A stretch of 64,000 nt of DNA, taken from Agelas oroides (Eukaryota; Porifera; Demospongiae; Agelasida; Agelasidae). Of this stretch, positions 12,201 to 37,900 are shown in pieces (within the stretch, counting starts at the first letter, position 1; each line of letters starts with the position of its first letter). The position numbers were made by a program, and so were the translations under genes. Location of the stretch: the NCBI GenBank assembly GCA_949130485.1, contig OX422186.1, positions 11,430,771-11,494,770 of the forward strand. The letters are read 5' to 3'. The notes under the pieces were generated by a model. The model worked only from the letters and a program-made list of their open reading frames with translations, had not been told where the DNA came from and searched no databases.

Positions 12201-13906
12201 GATGAGGACAGTGCTCCACTGATGATCCTGGAGTACATGCAATATGGAGACCTACAAAACTTCCTGGAATCATACAGGTCTCAGCCAGCAGCCCACTGTC
12301 TTGCTAGTCTGTGAAACAAGCTAGGGTAGAAATGTCTCTACTCACATGAACAGTCAACGTCAAAACATAGGCCGAAATGTTGCCCATAAATACTGTTCAG
12401 AACATGTATACCTCTGTAAATACTAGGCCACGTCAACTGTGTTGGAAGATGGAGACTACCATCTGATACAACTGCTATCAGCATCTCAGTACTAGCATAT
12501 ATAGTGGTCTGTACAGTAACCCATGGAATGGTCTTTGAGTCCTAAAATAGTCTCATTAATGCAGTGTCAGCTGTTTTCAGTAGTGCAGCACCAAGTTAAC
12601 CAGCAGCTCAAGTCTGTCAGTGTACATTTATGATCAGTGTTTCTTGGCTTCCAATCCACAGGCCAAAAGAAAACCAAAACTCACAAATAACAGAAACACA
12701 TTTCTACAGTTTTGCAGCTGATGTAAGCTCTACGTAACCTGAATATAGGCAACACGTGCAACACCACTAGCTACAATTTATTCCAGCTGTTTTATTTCTG
12801 TTTCAGGTTGCAACAGCCATGGAGTTCTTGGCAGCCAACAAATATGTGCACAGAGATTTAGCTGCCAGAAATTGTTTGGGTAATTCAGATCAGTACCAGA
12901 GGAAAATGTGTACTTTGAGCTTTTTTTTTTACCAATCTTAGCAAGCTTTTCTCTCCATCTCTACCTATCACATTATAATGGTTTGCTTGCTTGCAGTTGG
13001 TTCAGCTCTTCGGATCAAGATAGCAGACTTTGGACTGGCACGAGGGGTGTACAACAAGGATTATTATCGAGTGGCAGGAAAGGCAGTCCTACCTGTGAGG
13101 TGGATGGCTCCAGAGTGTCTGATTTATGGAATGTTCACCACTGCCTCTGATGTCTGGTGAGGTCACAGCAATCTGGGAATGATATTGCCAGCTATCTTGT
13201 CCTTTTGACTGGACTATCTACATAACCACACAGAAAAAAATTTTTTTTTCTCTCTCACACATACATACCTTGTATACAGGTCCTATGGAGTGTTGTTATG
13301 GGAGATTGTGACGTATGGACAGCTGCCACTGGAAGATCTGGATGTCCAAGACATTATTGACAGGGCTCAGAATGGATCTTTGGAGCACCAGAGGTAACAT
13401 GGTAACATTGGTGACCTCCCTGATTGCATGCTTGCTGACAGTTTCTCATTCCCACTGCAACTGCTGGCAGCTGTACTCACAGTCTGGGAATGAGACTGCT
13501 GCCAGCTGTACCCACAGTCTGGGAATGAGACTAAATAAATGCCCGAATTAGCACTAGTTATAGCGTTGTTTGTATATACAGTTCAATTCCACCATCAAAT
13601 TCAGTGGTATGATACTACAAGAGCCAGACTTCATACCCACATATCCCACTTTGAACTTCACTGATAGCTTGCAGTTATTTTCTCAGCTCACCATCCATTT
13701 TTGCTGCATAGAAAGCCAACTTTACATTTTAAAGTTGCCGTCTGTGTATCATTCTATCTTGCAGGCCCGAAAACTGTCCTGATGAGATATTTTCTGTAAT
13801 GAGTCAATGTCACAGTTGTGATGCAGACAGGCGGCCAACGTTCACAGACATTTATACAGTCTTTATCAAAAAGAGATCAGATACAGAGATGTCCAGAGCA
13901 GTATGA
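6563..13906 (+). CDS. Receptor tyrosine kinase, ALK/LTK-like glycine-rich ectodomain
   Basis: Spliced chain of 16 exons, about 1067 aa: 6563-6626 (inferred), 6995-8215, 8341-8587, 8857-9044, 9241-9472, 10036-10144, 10386-10466, 11195-11323, 11547-11693 (start inferred), 11945-12083, 12181-12277, 12662-12722, 12807-12879, 12997-13156, 13280-13393, 13765-13906. Phases agree throughout. Residues 1-22 form a signal peptide. About 30-380 is a Gly-rich domain ([14 protein letters not shown], poly-Gly runs) as in ALK/LTK. About 395-430 is a small EGF-like Cys cluster. One transmembrane helix lies near 617-641 (exon 9241-9472). The kinase occupies about 770-1060: GEGQFGKV loop, VAVK lysine, HRDLAARN catalytic loop, DFGLARG, and an activation loop with a YNKDYY tyrosine triad. 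All catalytic residues are present. MAM and LDLa domains of bilaterian ALK are not seen, so orthology to ALK is uncertain. Likely a plasma-membrane receptor. Confidence 0.88.
9178..9220. repeat. (ATCT)n microsatellite in RTK intron
   Basis: About ten ctat/atct tetranucleotides just upstream of the exon that starts at 9241. Confidence 0.9.
10534..10964. repeat. 44/40 bp minisatellite in RTK intron
   Basis: About ten tandem copies of a unit containing tagtcttgatcccagacccaa plus cccacctcagccttctttagc. Two lengths alternate, 44 bp with an extra ctat and 40 bp without. The core resembles the TAGTCTCG...CCCAGACCC terminus of the local MITE family. Confidence 0.9.
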
Positions 13907-14828
13907 GAACATAATTTTTTATGTGGATGAATCTTACGTTCTTATTTGTACAGCATTATTATTCTGTATATTGCATTGTGTTTTATTTGACTAAAACTAA
14001 AAATAGACTGCCTTTCTGTAATAATCTACACATCTTTACATTTGGGAACAAAACTAACTTCATCTTTTTAGTAGTTTTAGTCTATTTGTATGTTTAGTTT
14101 ATATAGAATTTGTAGTTGTAAAAATATATGCAGAAAATCCAAGTATAATAAATTTATGCAAGATGTTGTCATTTTTACTACTAAAGCTGATAAAAGCAAA
14201 ACTAGTTTTGTGGATGCAAAATAACTGAAACTAAAATAGAAAACAACTAATTGCACGAGTTAGTGAGGAGTTAGTTCTTATCAACCATGGGATCAGCACT
14301 GATTGCATGTCTGTGCCATTCCTAAATATTATAGAAAGTCTACCGACTCTGATACAATGGATAGCCTCATACCCAAACTCATTTCCTCTTTTCGTGCGTG
14401 GAAAACAGCCTGGTTACAAGTGCTCATAACATGTTAAGCTGAGACACCTAGCTCTAGTTTAGTCTCGCTTCCAGACTAATTTGAGGGTCAAAGCTCTGAA
14501 GTGTGTGTAGCAATCTACCACTGTTAGTGTAGTCTGTTTTTGACCAGAGGACTTAGGTTGATCATGTTGACCAGAGGACTTAGGTTGATCATGTTGATTA
14601 TCAGTGTAATTTGGTATTCTCGTGTTGCTGAAATCTTCCTATCGAAGGCCTGGTTACACATTACTGATTTGATGCCCCCTTACATACTACATACTTACAT
14701 GTACATCATGAGGTAAAGCTCGAGGGGGCGCGCGTTTGCAAATAAATTTGGGGGTGCGGCTTGTTCCGTTGCGCAACAAAAGTGGGTTGGGCGGCGTACT
14801 CTGTTCACTGTCGGTGTAGCTAGTTGTC
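13907..14828. other. RTK 3' region and NFX1 upstream region
   Basis: No gene. Contains the likely RTK polyadenylation signal and a short direct duplication at about 14543-14595 (gaccagaggacttaggttga repeated). The last 120 bp upstream of 14829 are GC-richer and may hold the NFX1 promoter. Confidence 0.45.
14147..14152 (+). promoter_or_regulatory. Probable polyadenylation signal of RTK
   Basis: aataaa hexamer about 240 bp after the RTK stop codon, in AT-rich sequence. Confidence 0.5.
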
Positions 14829-22768
<7,940 letters not shown>

Positions 22769-23532
22769 TTCAAGTTACATACCTGAGTTGAAATTTTACA
22801 ACAATAATTAATTCACTGTATTGATGGTGACAATCATCTATGCCTGTGTGCTGCGTATAGAACCTTGTTCCCAGGTTCTTATGTACATGTACATGACAGC
22901 CTGGCATGCATGTGCTATTGGATCAACTCCAATTTGCTGCTATCAGCTTCAGATGCCTCATACCTCATCACACACTGTCACATCCCTAGCCTCGTACCCA
23001 GGCCACATGGGAGGCCTGGGTACGAGGTTATCATACCCCATACCGGTTGGCAAGCCCCATGTTATTATCTTGTTGATTCAAGTGGATATTGCCACTTTGA
23101 TCATGTTTGTCTCAATCATGCCCATCTAGACCCTCCCCCCAGGCTTCAAACAGCTATATATGACAGTGTGGTAAAGCTACGTATCTAGCTAGTTAGCCAG
23201 TGTTGACAGTAGTCTCATTCCCAGACCGCATTTTTCGCGCCCGCCAGAAAAATAGCATTCCGGCGCACTTGAACAAAAATGGAATAGGCAGTTGACCAGA
23301 CCTATTTTCCCGCTAGGCGAAAAGTAGTCTGGGCACGAGACTATGTTGACAGTGCAGCAGTATTATATAAGTTTAACGATTCACAGCAACAGAACAACAT
23401 TCTAGTTGCTATCTGTACATCATGCTGCAAAGTGGAAGCATGATGCTAGCTACACAGGGTAGTGTCCATACAGGGTAATGGGTGGGTGTATATGGATCCA
23501 TGTACAACCAGGTACAACATTCTGGAATGATG
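22769..23532. other. Intergenic between convergent NFX1 and DTWD1
   Basis: No gene. Holds two small foldback elements (22989-23030 and 23210-23343) and otherwise unremarkable sequence. Confidence 0.5.
23210..23343. mobile_element. Foldback MITE, TAGTCTC family
   Basis: Ends TAGTCTCATTCCCAGAC and its inverse, flanked by the perfect 9 bp repeat tgttgacag (23201-23209, 23344-23352). 134 bp, non-coding. Confidence 0.88.
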
Positions 23533-26500
23533 CTATCTGCTAGGTGTCTTGGTCTCAGTATCATAGTCTTTTGTCTTGGTCCTGTCTCTCCGGGCCTGCT
23601 CCACCACTCCGTGCTGGTAGGCAAAGAAGTAGAGGAGATCATCGTATCGGCCATCGTAGGGGCTAAGACGAAAGAGTATAAGTACCATCATCACTCTCAT
23701 GTAGCAGTGTTCCCAGGTCTAGCCTCGTCCCCAGGCTCCTCCCAACGACCAGCTGAAGGGCCTGGGAACGAGGTTACCCAGCAGAAGTAAGGCCTAGGAA
23801 CAAGGCTAGCTTACGTGTGTGACCATGTAAGATGTACCCTATCCAAGGAAAATATCTCCACCTTGCACAACTGACTGGTCTAGAGTGGTCTTTCTTGGAT
23901 ATTTTTCTTGGATCTAAGTGGTGGAAGCTATCCCACCTACCTACCGTGAGATGGTTAAAGAGAGGGAGATGAGGGCTAGTATGAACCTGGCATATTGCAT
24001 AGACTCATTCTCAGCTCCCTAATTCAGCTTCCCGTCACCAAGGGTGCATTGAGCCTTCAGCGGCTTGATGTGTCACTTGCAGCATGCTGGGAACTAGGCT
24101 ACTGCTTACAGTTGTCCACCGTTGCAGCATGCTGTGAACTAGAACTAGGCTACTGCTTACAGTTGTCCACCGTTGCAGCATGCTGTGAACTAGAACTAGG
24201 CTACTGCTTACAGTTGTCCACCGTTGCAGCATGCTGTGAACTAGAACTAGGCTACTGCTTACAGTTGTCCACCGTTGCAGCATACTGTGAACTAGAACTA
24301 GGCTACTGCTTACAGTTGTCCACCGTGTAAGTTTCCCCATACCTTCCAGACAAGCAGGTCTCCATTTCCCTGAAGAAGTGGTAAACTGCCTCAACTGTTG
24401 CCAAGTGGATGGAGGTCTTCTTCTGGGGCCTGTAGAGTGCCAACAAAGTGATTGGTTGCCTAGCAACACAGGTTACTTAATTGGCTGCAGCTGTTAATTG
24501 AAAATTACAGGACTGTAGCTGTACATATGCTAGCTAGCTCAAGGGAAGGAAATATGGACCCTAGGTTACCACATCTCTCTCATCTGCTGATTGGGAGATG
24601 GGAATGCAAGAGGGGCAGTCAGGTGGCTGGCCTTATCCCTTTGGAAAAAATGAAGCCCATAATCTTATGCTTGGGTTCCTCCATGTCAGTAAAGCTTACA
24701 TTATCAAATTGTGTGCAGAAACTCAAAAAAGTTCAAACAGCCATTGAGGATATTTGTCTTTCTATTTCTATACAGCAAATTTGTTTCAAAAGTCCAAAGA
24801 AATGGTACAAATTCTACCATAGTAACAAACTTCAAACGTGCGCATTGTAGCTATACTGTCTATCAGTACCTCCAAAAACAGGTGCTCGCCTCTGATAATT
24901 TTACTTTGGGTAGGACATTTATTCTTTCGTCCTGCAAGTGAAGGAAATATATGAGTAAGAATATCATCAACCCCCCAAACTCCATACCTTCAGTACAGTA
25001 CCTCTACACCTAGGGAGAGGAAGGGGGGCACACGTTGGTTAACAAATCTAGAAGCTTAATTCTTGGGTGGTCAAGTGCCCCTGTTATCCCCCTGGCTCAT
25101 CAGTGCCAAACAAACTCCAGCTTTGAGCATGAAACAAACTTTTTGTAGAGCATGCAGGGAGAGTTATAGCTCACCTTAAGAATACCATGAGTCTGCTGCC
25201 ACGTTGAATCAATGAACACCACTCTGTCCATCAGTCTCCAGAGGTTCCCAACGTCAGTACTCGCTGCGTCCTGTCTCAATGTGCCAACCAACTGGTCCAC
25301 AGACACAGCATCCTGATGTAGAGGACATTGGTATGATTAGACTCATTTCCTCATACCACAAGATAGAGCTTAGGTGTGGGGATATACCACATGTACCTTA
25401 GTCTCAGTCCCAGACTCTCATACAGAGAGGGTCTGGTACCGAGACTATACCACGCTATGTTCTCTACACAAATACACATGTATTGTGCCTATATAGCATG
25501 ATCCAAAAACTAGTACCCAGAGAGGGTCTGGTACCGAGACTATGTCCTCTACACAGTAGTAGAGCTACAAGCTACAATGCTGTTGCTATGGATCATGCCA
25601 TGTCACTATGACACAGACAGAAGGTGTTCAAACCCATCTGTTAACCTAGCTAGCATGGTATGATGACCACTGCATTGTAGCTCTACCATAGTAAAAATTG
25701 AAGAAGCTCTCCGATTAAAACCACCATATGAGGTGCCCAATAGAGCACTTGCCCACTAGATCACATGTATGCAAGTGTGCATGTTATTTGACCACCTCTT
25801 TTGGGAAGATCAGCACCACTCTCGAGTGAGAACCGTAATCTGGGACGTCTGGGAGAATATGGATGGAGACATCGTCTGGTGCTAGTATCCGAGCATGTGT
25901 GGCTGTACTCTTGCCAGGAAGTTCCTTGGGGTGTTTGATTCTGTGTGTGTGCATGTGGTGTGCGCGGTGCATGTGGTGTGCGCGGTGCATGTGGTGTGCA
26001 TGGTGCATGTGGTGTGCGCGGTGCACGTGGTGTGCGCAGTACATGTGGTGTGTGTGGTGCATGTGGTGTGCGTGGTGCACGTGGTGTGCGCAGTGCATGT
26101 GGTGTGTGTGGTGCATGTGGTGTGCGTGGTGCATGTGGTGTGCGCAGTGCATGTGGTGTGTGTGGTGCATGTGGTGTGCGTGGTGCATGTGGTGTGCGCA
26201 GTGCATGTGGTGTGCGCGGTGCATGTGTGTACTTTGTGTGGAGGAAATTATGACCACTAGTTGACCACGCCCCCTCACACACAGCACACGTACATGTCTA
26301 CTTTGACGGGCAGTTGAACTTGGGGAACCAGTTTTGGGTCCATCCCCACCACCTCATAGCAAGTGTAGCAGTAGAACTTGCGAGAGCAGCGGCAGCGAGG
26401 GCAAGGCGCGCGAACAACACCCCTGCACCCAACAGAACACAGAACTGTCTAGCCTTGTACCTGGCCTCCACCGTGCAATACAGGGTGGAGGCCAGGTACA

Positions 26501-26646
26501 AAGGACCAGACATGCTGTAGTCTCTGAAGCCAGACGCGCGCTTGAGTCGGTTGGGTCTGGCTTGTGAGACTAGCTACTCACCTCAGCGGTTCCCAAGAAG
26601 ACAGCTTCAGGTTTTTGAATGGGTTTGCAGGTACATTCGCAGCCAT
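23533..26646 (-). CDS. DTWD1: DTWD1-like tRNA-uridine aminocarboxypropyltransferase
   Basis: Exons in transcription order: 26646-26582, 26422-26294, 25940-25796, 25312-25175, 24429-24343, 23662-23533. The start [15 protein letters not shown] fits the DTWD1 N-terminus. Then come a Cys cluster ([15 protein letters not shown]), [24 protein letters not shown] and the family signature IDSTW (exon 25312-25175). [12 protein letters not shown] and [12 protein letters not shown] follow, then the stop. DTW-domain enzymes transfer the 3-amino-3-carboxypropyl group from SAM to uridine, forming acp3U in tRNA. Phases agree except between 25175 (phase 0) and 24429 (phase 2). A short exon, aligned to about 20-25 residues between IDSTW and TVEA, is missing or was not found. 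Intron 2 ends in a CA-rich minisatellite. Confidence 0.85.
24078..24330. repeat. 51 bp tandem repeat in last DTWD1 intron
   Basis: Five head-to-tail copies (the first shorter) of a unit containing gcagcatgctgtgaacta and gcttacagttgtccaccg. Because 51 is a multiple of three, both strands stay open, which produces spurious long ORFs. Confidence 0.9.
25941..26255 (-). repeat. GT/CA-rich minisatellite at DTWD1 intron 2 acceptor
   Basis: Degenerate gcatgtggtgtgcg units on the plus strand. On the gene strand they read CACACCACATGCAC and end cacacacag directly before exon 3 (upper edge 25940). The donor side of this intron begins gtacgtgtgctgtgtgtg. Confidence 0.88.
26511..26610. repeat. 100 bp inverted duplicate, source copy at DTWD1 exon 1
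   Basis: Covers the 3' part of DTWD1 exon 1, its donor and a small TAGTCTC...GAGACTA palindrome. The inverse copy lies at 26905-27004 with no difference that I can see. Confidence 0.85.
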
Positions 26647-26836
26647 AATTTCAACACAGAACACCACAAGCTCGTGACCACCAGCAACGCAAACGGAAGA
26701 ACACATACAGAGCAGAGCAAAGGTGCAGCCACTAATCCTCGCGACTACGGCTACGCGAGACTAGCAGCCACTAGCAGCTACTAGCTACAATTCGTAAGAA
26801 GAGAACAGCAGCCAAGAAGACAGCAGCAGAGCATAG

Positions 26837-27055
26837 TAGCCTCGTTCCCAGGCCGTTCCCGGCTCCAGTTTTGATCGCTTGCAGTATACTGCAAGCGATC
26901 AAAACTGAAGCTGTCTTCTTGGGAACCGCTGAGGTGAGTAGCTAGTCTCACAAGCCAGACCCAACCGACTCAAGCGCGCGTCTGGCTTCAGAGACTACAG
27001 CATGTATACTGCAAGCGATCAAAACTGGAGCCGGGAACGGCCTGGGAACGAGGCT
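26837..27055. mobile_element. Foldback MITE carrying a captured DTWD1 exon-intron fragment
   Basis: TAGCCTCGTTCCCAGGCC...GGCCTGGGAACGAGGCT with 9 bp flanks agagcatag (26828-26836, 27056-27064). Between the arms lies an inverted copy of the neighbouring 100 bp that contains DTWD1 exon 1 codons and the donor (26905-27004). This resembles gene capture by Pack-MULEs. Confidence 0.8.
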
Positions 27056-27064
27056 AGAGCATAG

Positions 27065-27796
27065 CAGTCTTCAAAATCGCAGCCTCGTTCCAAGACTCCG
27101 ATCTGATCGGTTGCAATCTGGGAACGAGACCAGCAGGCATGTAAATGGTCTAAATAAAGCCCTTCATCCTAGTGTACCCACCTTGTACTTTTGTATCTCT
27201 GATCCAGCAGCGTATCTTATGTGTGTGTTCCAGAAAACCTTTAAACTGTAGCAAGGTAAGGTATAGGAAACATTTTATGGCCAGATAAATGAACTGGCAG
27301 ATAAATGGACTGGTGGGCATGTTAAAACGAATGGCATCATAATTTAATATTTATTTAAGTAAGCGGCAGATTTGTTGTATTATAATTTGTAGCAAGCTCC
27401 CTGGACTACCCTTGAAGTTCTATCATATATTTAACAATCTGCAAGTAGCTATTGCTTGCTAGTCTCGTGCCCAGACCACCCTTGAAATTCTATCATATAT
27501 TTAACAATCTGCAAGTAGCTATTACTTGCTAGTCTTGTGCCCAGACCCCTTTTGAAAAAATCAAGAGGTCGATGGGCACGCTAGACTATAATCGCTTGCA
27601 TGATCAGAAGGGTCTGGGGTTCTGACTGTTGCAGGGCCAGCCACTCACAATGTAGGTAGTTGGAAGTACATGTCAACCATGTAGTGTTTCAGATGGTTAA
27701 AAATCGCACACCACTCTTAAGTGCTGTTGTGTTAATTGTAAGAGGATATATGATGTCAGGCTGATTGTGATACAGGTCCGTTTACACTTGGCGGCC
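27065..27796. other. Intergenic, upstream of OSR1 kinase
   Basis: No gene. Contains a direct duplication of about 70 bp (27410-27475 against 27480-27545, sharing gaaattctatcatatattta) and MITE ends. Probably includes the divergent promoters of DTWD1 and the kinase. Confidence 0.4.
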
Positions 27797-34747
<6,951 letters not shown>

Positions 34748-34907
34748 TGTGTTTTTGCTTGTTTGTCATTCAAATTTTATATACAAAATTATTCAGTTAT
34801 CACATATTGGTAGCACACTGATGTTCAATAGTTTCACAGAGGCTAAAACAGCCCACTGACAAGTATGATCTTTGCTAGGTGTTCTGGTTAAACTTCAGAA
34901 GTGATAT
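34748..34907. other. Short gap between convergent genes
   Basis: Only about 160 bp separate the OSR1 stop and the stop of the minus-strand membrane protein. The 3' UTRs probably overlap or abut. Confidence 0.5.
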
Positions 34908-37900
34908 TCAGTTGTCAGTCACAAGCATGAGTTCTCCATCCTCATCGTAAGTTAAACGTTGGGTACGAACTTGCCGAACTGGAGGTTTAATTGGTCGTTG
35001 CTCTAATTCAATAAACTCAATATCGTGATTTCCATTTTCATCAGATTCTGTTGTATGTATGTGGAGTCCATGTTCATCTCTGCAACGTCTGATATTAGTG
35101 AGGAATTCGAATGCAAGTACAGTGTGCCAGATAGTGTAGATGCATGTGTACTTGTAAATGTGGTAGAGCATAATCAATATAAAGGTTGTGAATGCAATTG
35201 CGATTGACACGAACACAGGTATAGCTGTGTTTCCACTGATGAGGCGAAGGTAGAGGGTTGTAGTAGACAAAACCCCCAAGTTTAATATAAATGATACATC
35301 AAGGCTGTCCAGAGTTCTGGATTTGTACACTCCTGAGAAAAAGGCAATCTGTGCGCTGAGGAGAACCATTACTGCAATGATTATAATAATGAGATCAAGA
35401 GCTTTGTTTCCAGAAGAGTTAGTGGCAAATCCTAAGAAGAGAATGGCACGTACAACTAGTAGCAATCCAGCCCAAAACTGGCACTTGTCTTTGTACGGAC
35501 CCCCGTAGGGATCAAACACTGGTTTTAGCCTCCTTACCCAAACGAGCATTCTGTGCCTCGACTTTCTGCGTAGCCACTGCATGGAAAAAACCACAAAAGT
35601 GTAGGGAAGTAGGAAGGTTATTGAGATCAACAATGCTGCAATGAACAGTGGAATATGCTTTCCTTTGAGGTAGTCTACATCCCCATCATAAAGCCACACA
35701 GCTTTCCAGTGTCCATCTGGGTAAGTAAGGTAGGTGAAGGAAAGGATTATAAGAACTGCCCTCAGAAGTTTTGCATAGGATAGCAGAAACAGTGTTGCCA
35801 GAACTTTTGGTGCATTTTGACCTACGAGCCTTGCAACAGTTGTATAGTAGTGACTCAGGACTATCATAAGAGCCACTAAGATCCAGATGTATGCTGGAAA
35901 TGCAAACTGTAACCATGCTTTTGCATACATGTCCATGCTGTTGAAAAAGCAGGTCTCAATGCCAAGGTCAAGATTGAGCCATGCCACAAATACTGTTAGT
36001 ATGTTGATTTTGTCTCCTGGAAGGAATGTAGGCCGACTCGCTTGGATAATGTTGGCATACAGGATGAGAGCATTGAGTGTTCCTTCAGAAACTGTGAGAT
36101 TACACCACGACAGCAATGCCACTAGTACCAGGCCAGCTGCCACAAAAGCTAAAAGCAACGCCAGATATGCATTTGAACATTTGAGACATCGGGAGGTTCC
36201 AAAAGCAAGGCTGAGTCCTGGCCGACACTTTCCACATAGAATGCCTGAATGATTGAGTGCACACTGTGCATCTGGGTGTTCTAAGTTCAGCACAGTGTCT
36301 TGCTGCTTACAGTAGTCCAGTGGGCAGTGGGTATGTACCATAACTCCACATGTATTATTAGGGCAGTTTGCCATGAAATGGTAATTACAGCCAACCCACA
36401 CTTGGCTGGGACGGTGAATACTTTGAGTGTGAATGTCACATTGGTATCCATGTTTTGCAAGTGCTGAGGCACAACTGCATCTACCTGGTATTCCAGAAAG
36501 ACTGAAACCAGGTGGGCATGGGAGAAGATGAATGTTTATCAGTGGGAAAGCGAAAGGTACTCTTTGCGGGTCTGGACTTTCTGCAGTAAGCTCAAGCCAT
36601 TCATAGTCTTGATTTGAGAAAACAGAATAATTCAAGGTAGTGCAACTTTGGTTGACGTTTTGCGAATATTCCAAGTGGTCAAGAGACTGCAGCTGCTCTG
36701 TGTTGTTTATGAACCTTGCGTGGACGACACCTGGAACAATACCATTGCTTTGCCCAACCACAGCTACAGATGTCTCCAATGTACCACCTGGGAGCACTTC
36801 CTTGACAACCACCTTCCTTTCACAGTCAAGTTTGCCATTCGCACAGAAGCACACACCAATTGGATCAGATGCTATTACAGATAGATCATTTTGGATTGTG
36901 TGGTTAAAAAACAGCTCTTTCAAAATCATTCTTGAATTTTGCAATGCAGTGGTAATCACACTGTAAGGCAAGAGGTAGCACTGATCTATATAACCGCCAT
37001 AGAGTACACTACCAGCTACTCCAGCTGTGTTGTTTGAAAAATAAGCAGCAATACCTGTTTCTGAAAAGGGCTTATTATTGAGCAAGGTTGGCTGAAGAAA
37101 GCAGGGATGCAGTGTACTAAATACCATGTAGTTCTCTACATAAAAAGCCCCTCCTCTCTTTTCAGCATGATTATTGTGAAAGTACATCTTTGTATTGGGC
37201 TTTGGTATTAGAAAAGAGCCAAAAAGTGCTAGCGCTCCTCCATTCCAGCCTCTGTTATCCGAGAAAGTCATGCTTCCATTGAAGTATATGTTGCTTTCAT
37301 AAGCAAGCAGTGCTGTAACACGGTTGTTGTGGAAAGTACAGCTAACAAACGTCACATTTTGAATGCCATACAGCAACACAGCAGCTGCAGCAGTATTCTG
37401 ATACACGGATCCTATATTGTGCCAATGCATGTCAGCAGATGGCAAATGACTGTTGTAAAATGACACATTTTCAACCTTGAAATGTGAGGGAGAAATGCCT
37501 AAGTGTGCTGCATCAACAATCATGATGGCCATAGAGTGGTAGCCACTGTTGTCCAGAAATGTACAGTCTCGTATTCTAATAGTATCTTCAATGCTTGGAG
37601 AACCTGTACACGGTAAAATACTGTCACGAGCAAAATGTATGTCCAAACCAGTATACCACAGTCCAACATTGTTAATAAAGTGACTGTTCACTATGATCAC
37701 CTGTGGATGTGTGTTGCATTTTCTGTGGGTATATCCACTATAAGCACTGGTGTGGAGGAAAACTATGCCTAAACCGCCTGCCTTTGCAGCCACACCAGAA
37801 TGGAAAATACAGTTTTTGACAACGATGGAGTGTGATTTAAAAGTTTTGCTTACCACAACAAGGCCCATACTGCCATAGTTGACTTCACCAACATACCTGG

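Noticed and set aside
23995..24469. Repetitive ORFs on both strands in DTWD1 intron
   Set aside because: A 51 bp tandem repeat keeps both strands open; no conserved protein pattern.
25761..26287. Long His/Cys/Val repeat ORFs on both strands
   Set aside because: Degenerate GT/CA minisatellite; only the 25796-25940 segment is a real exon.
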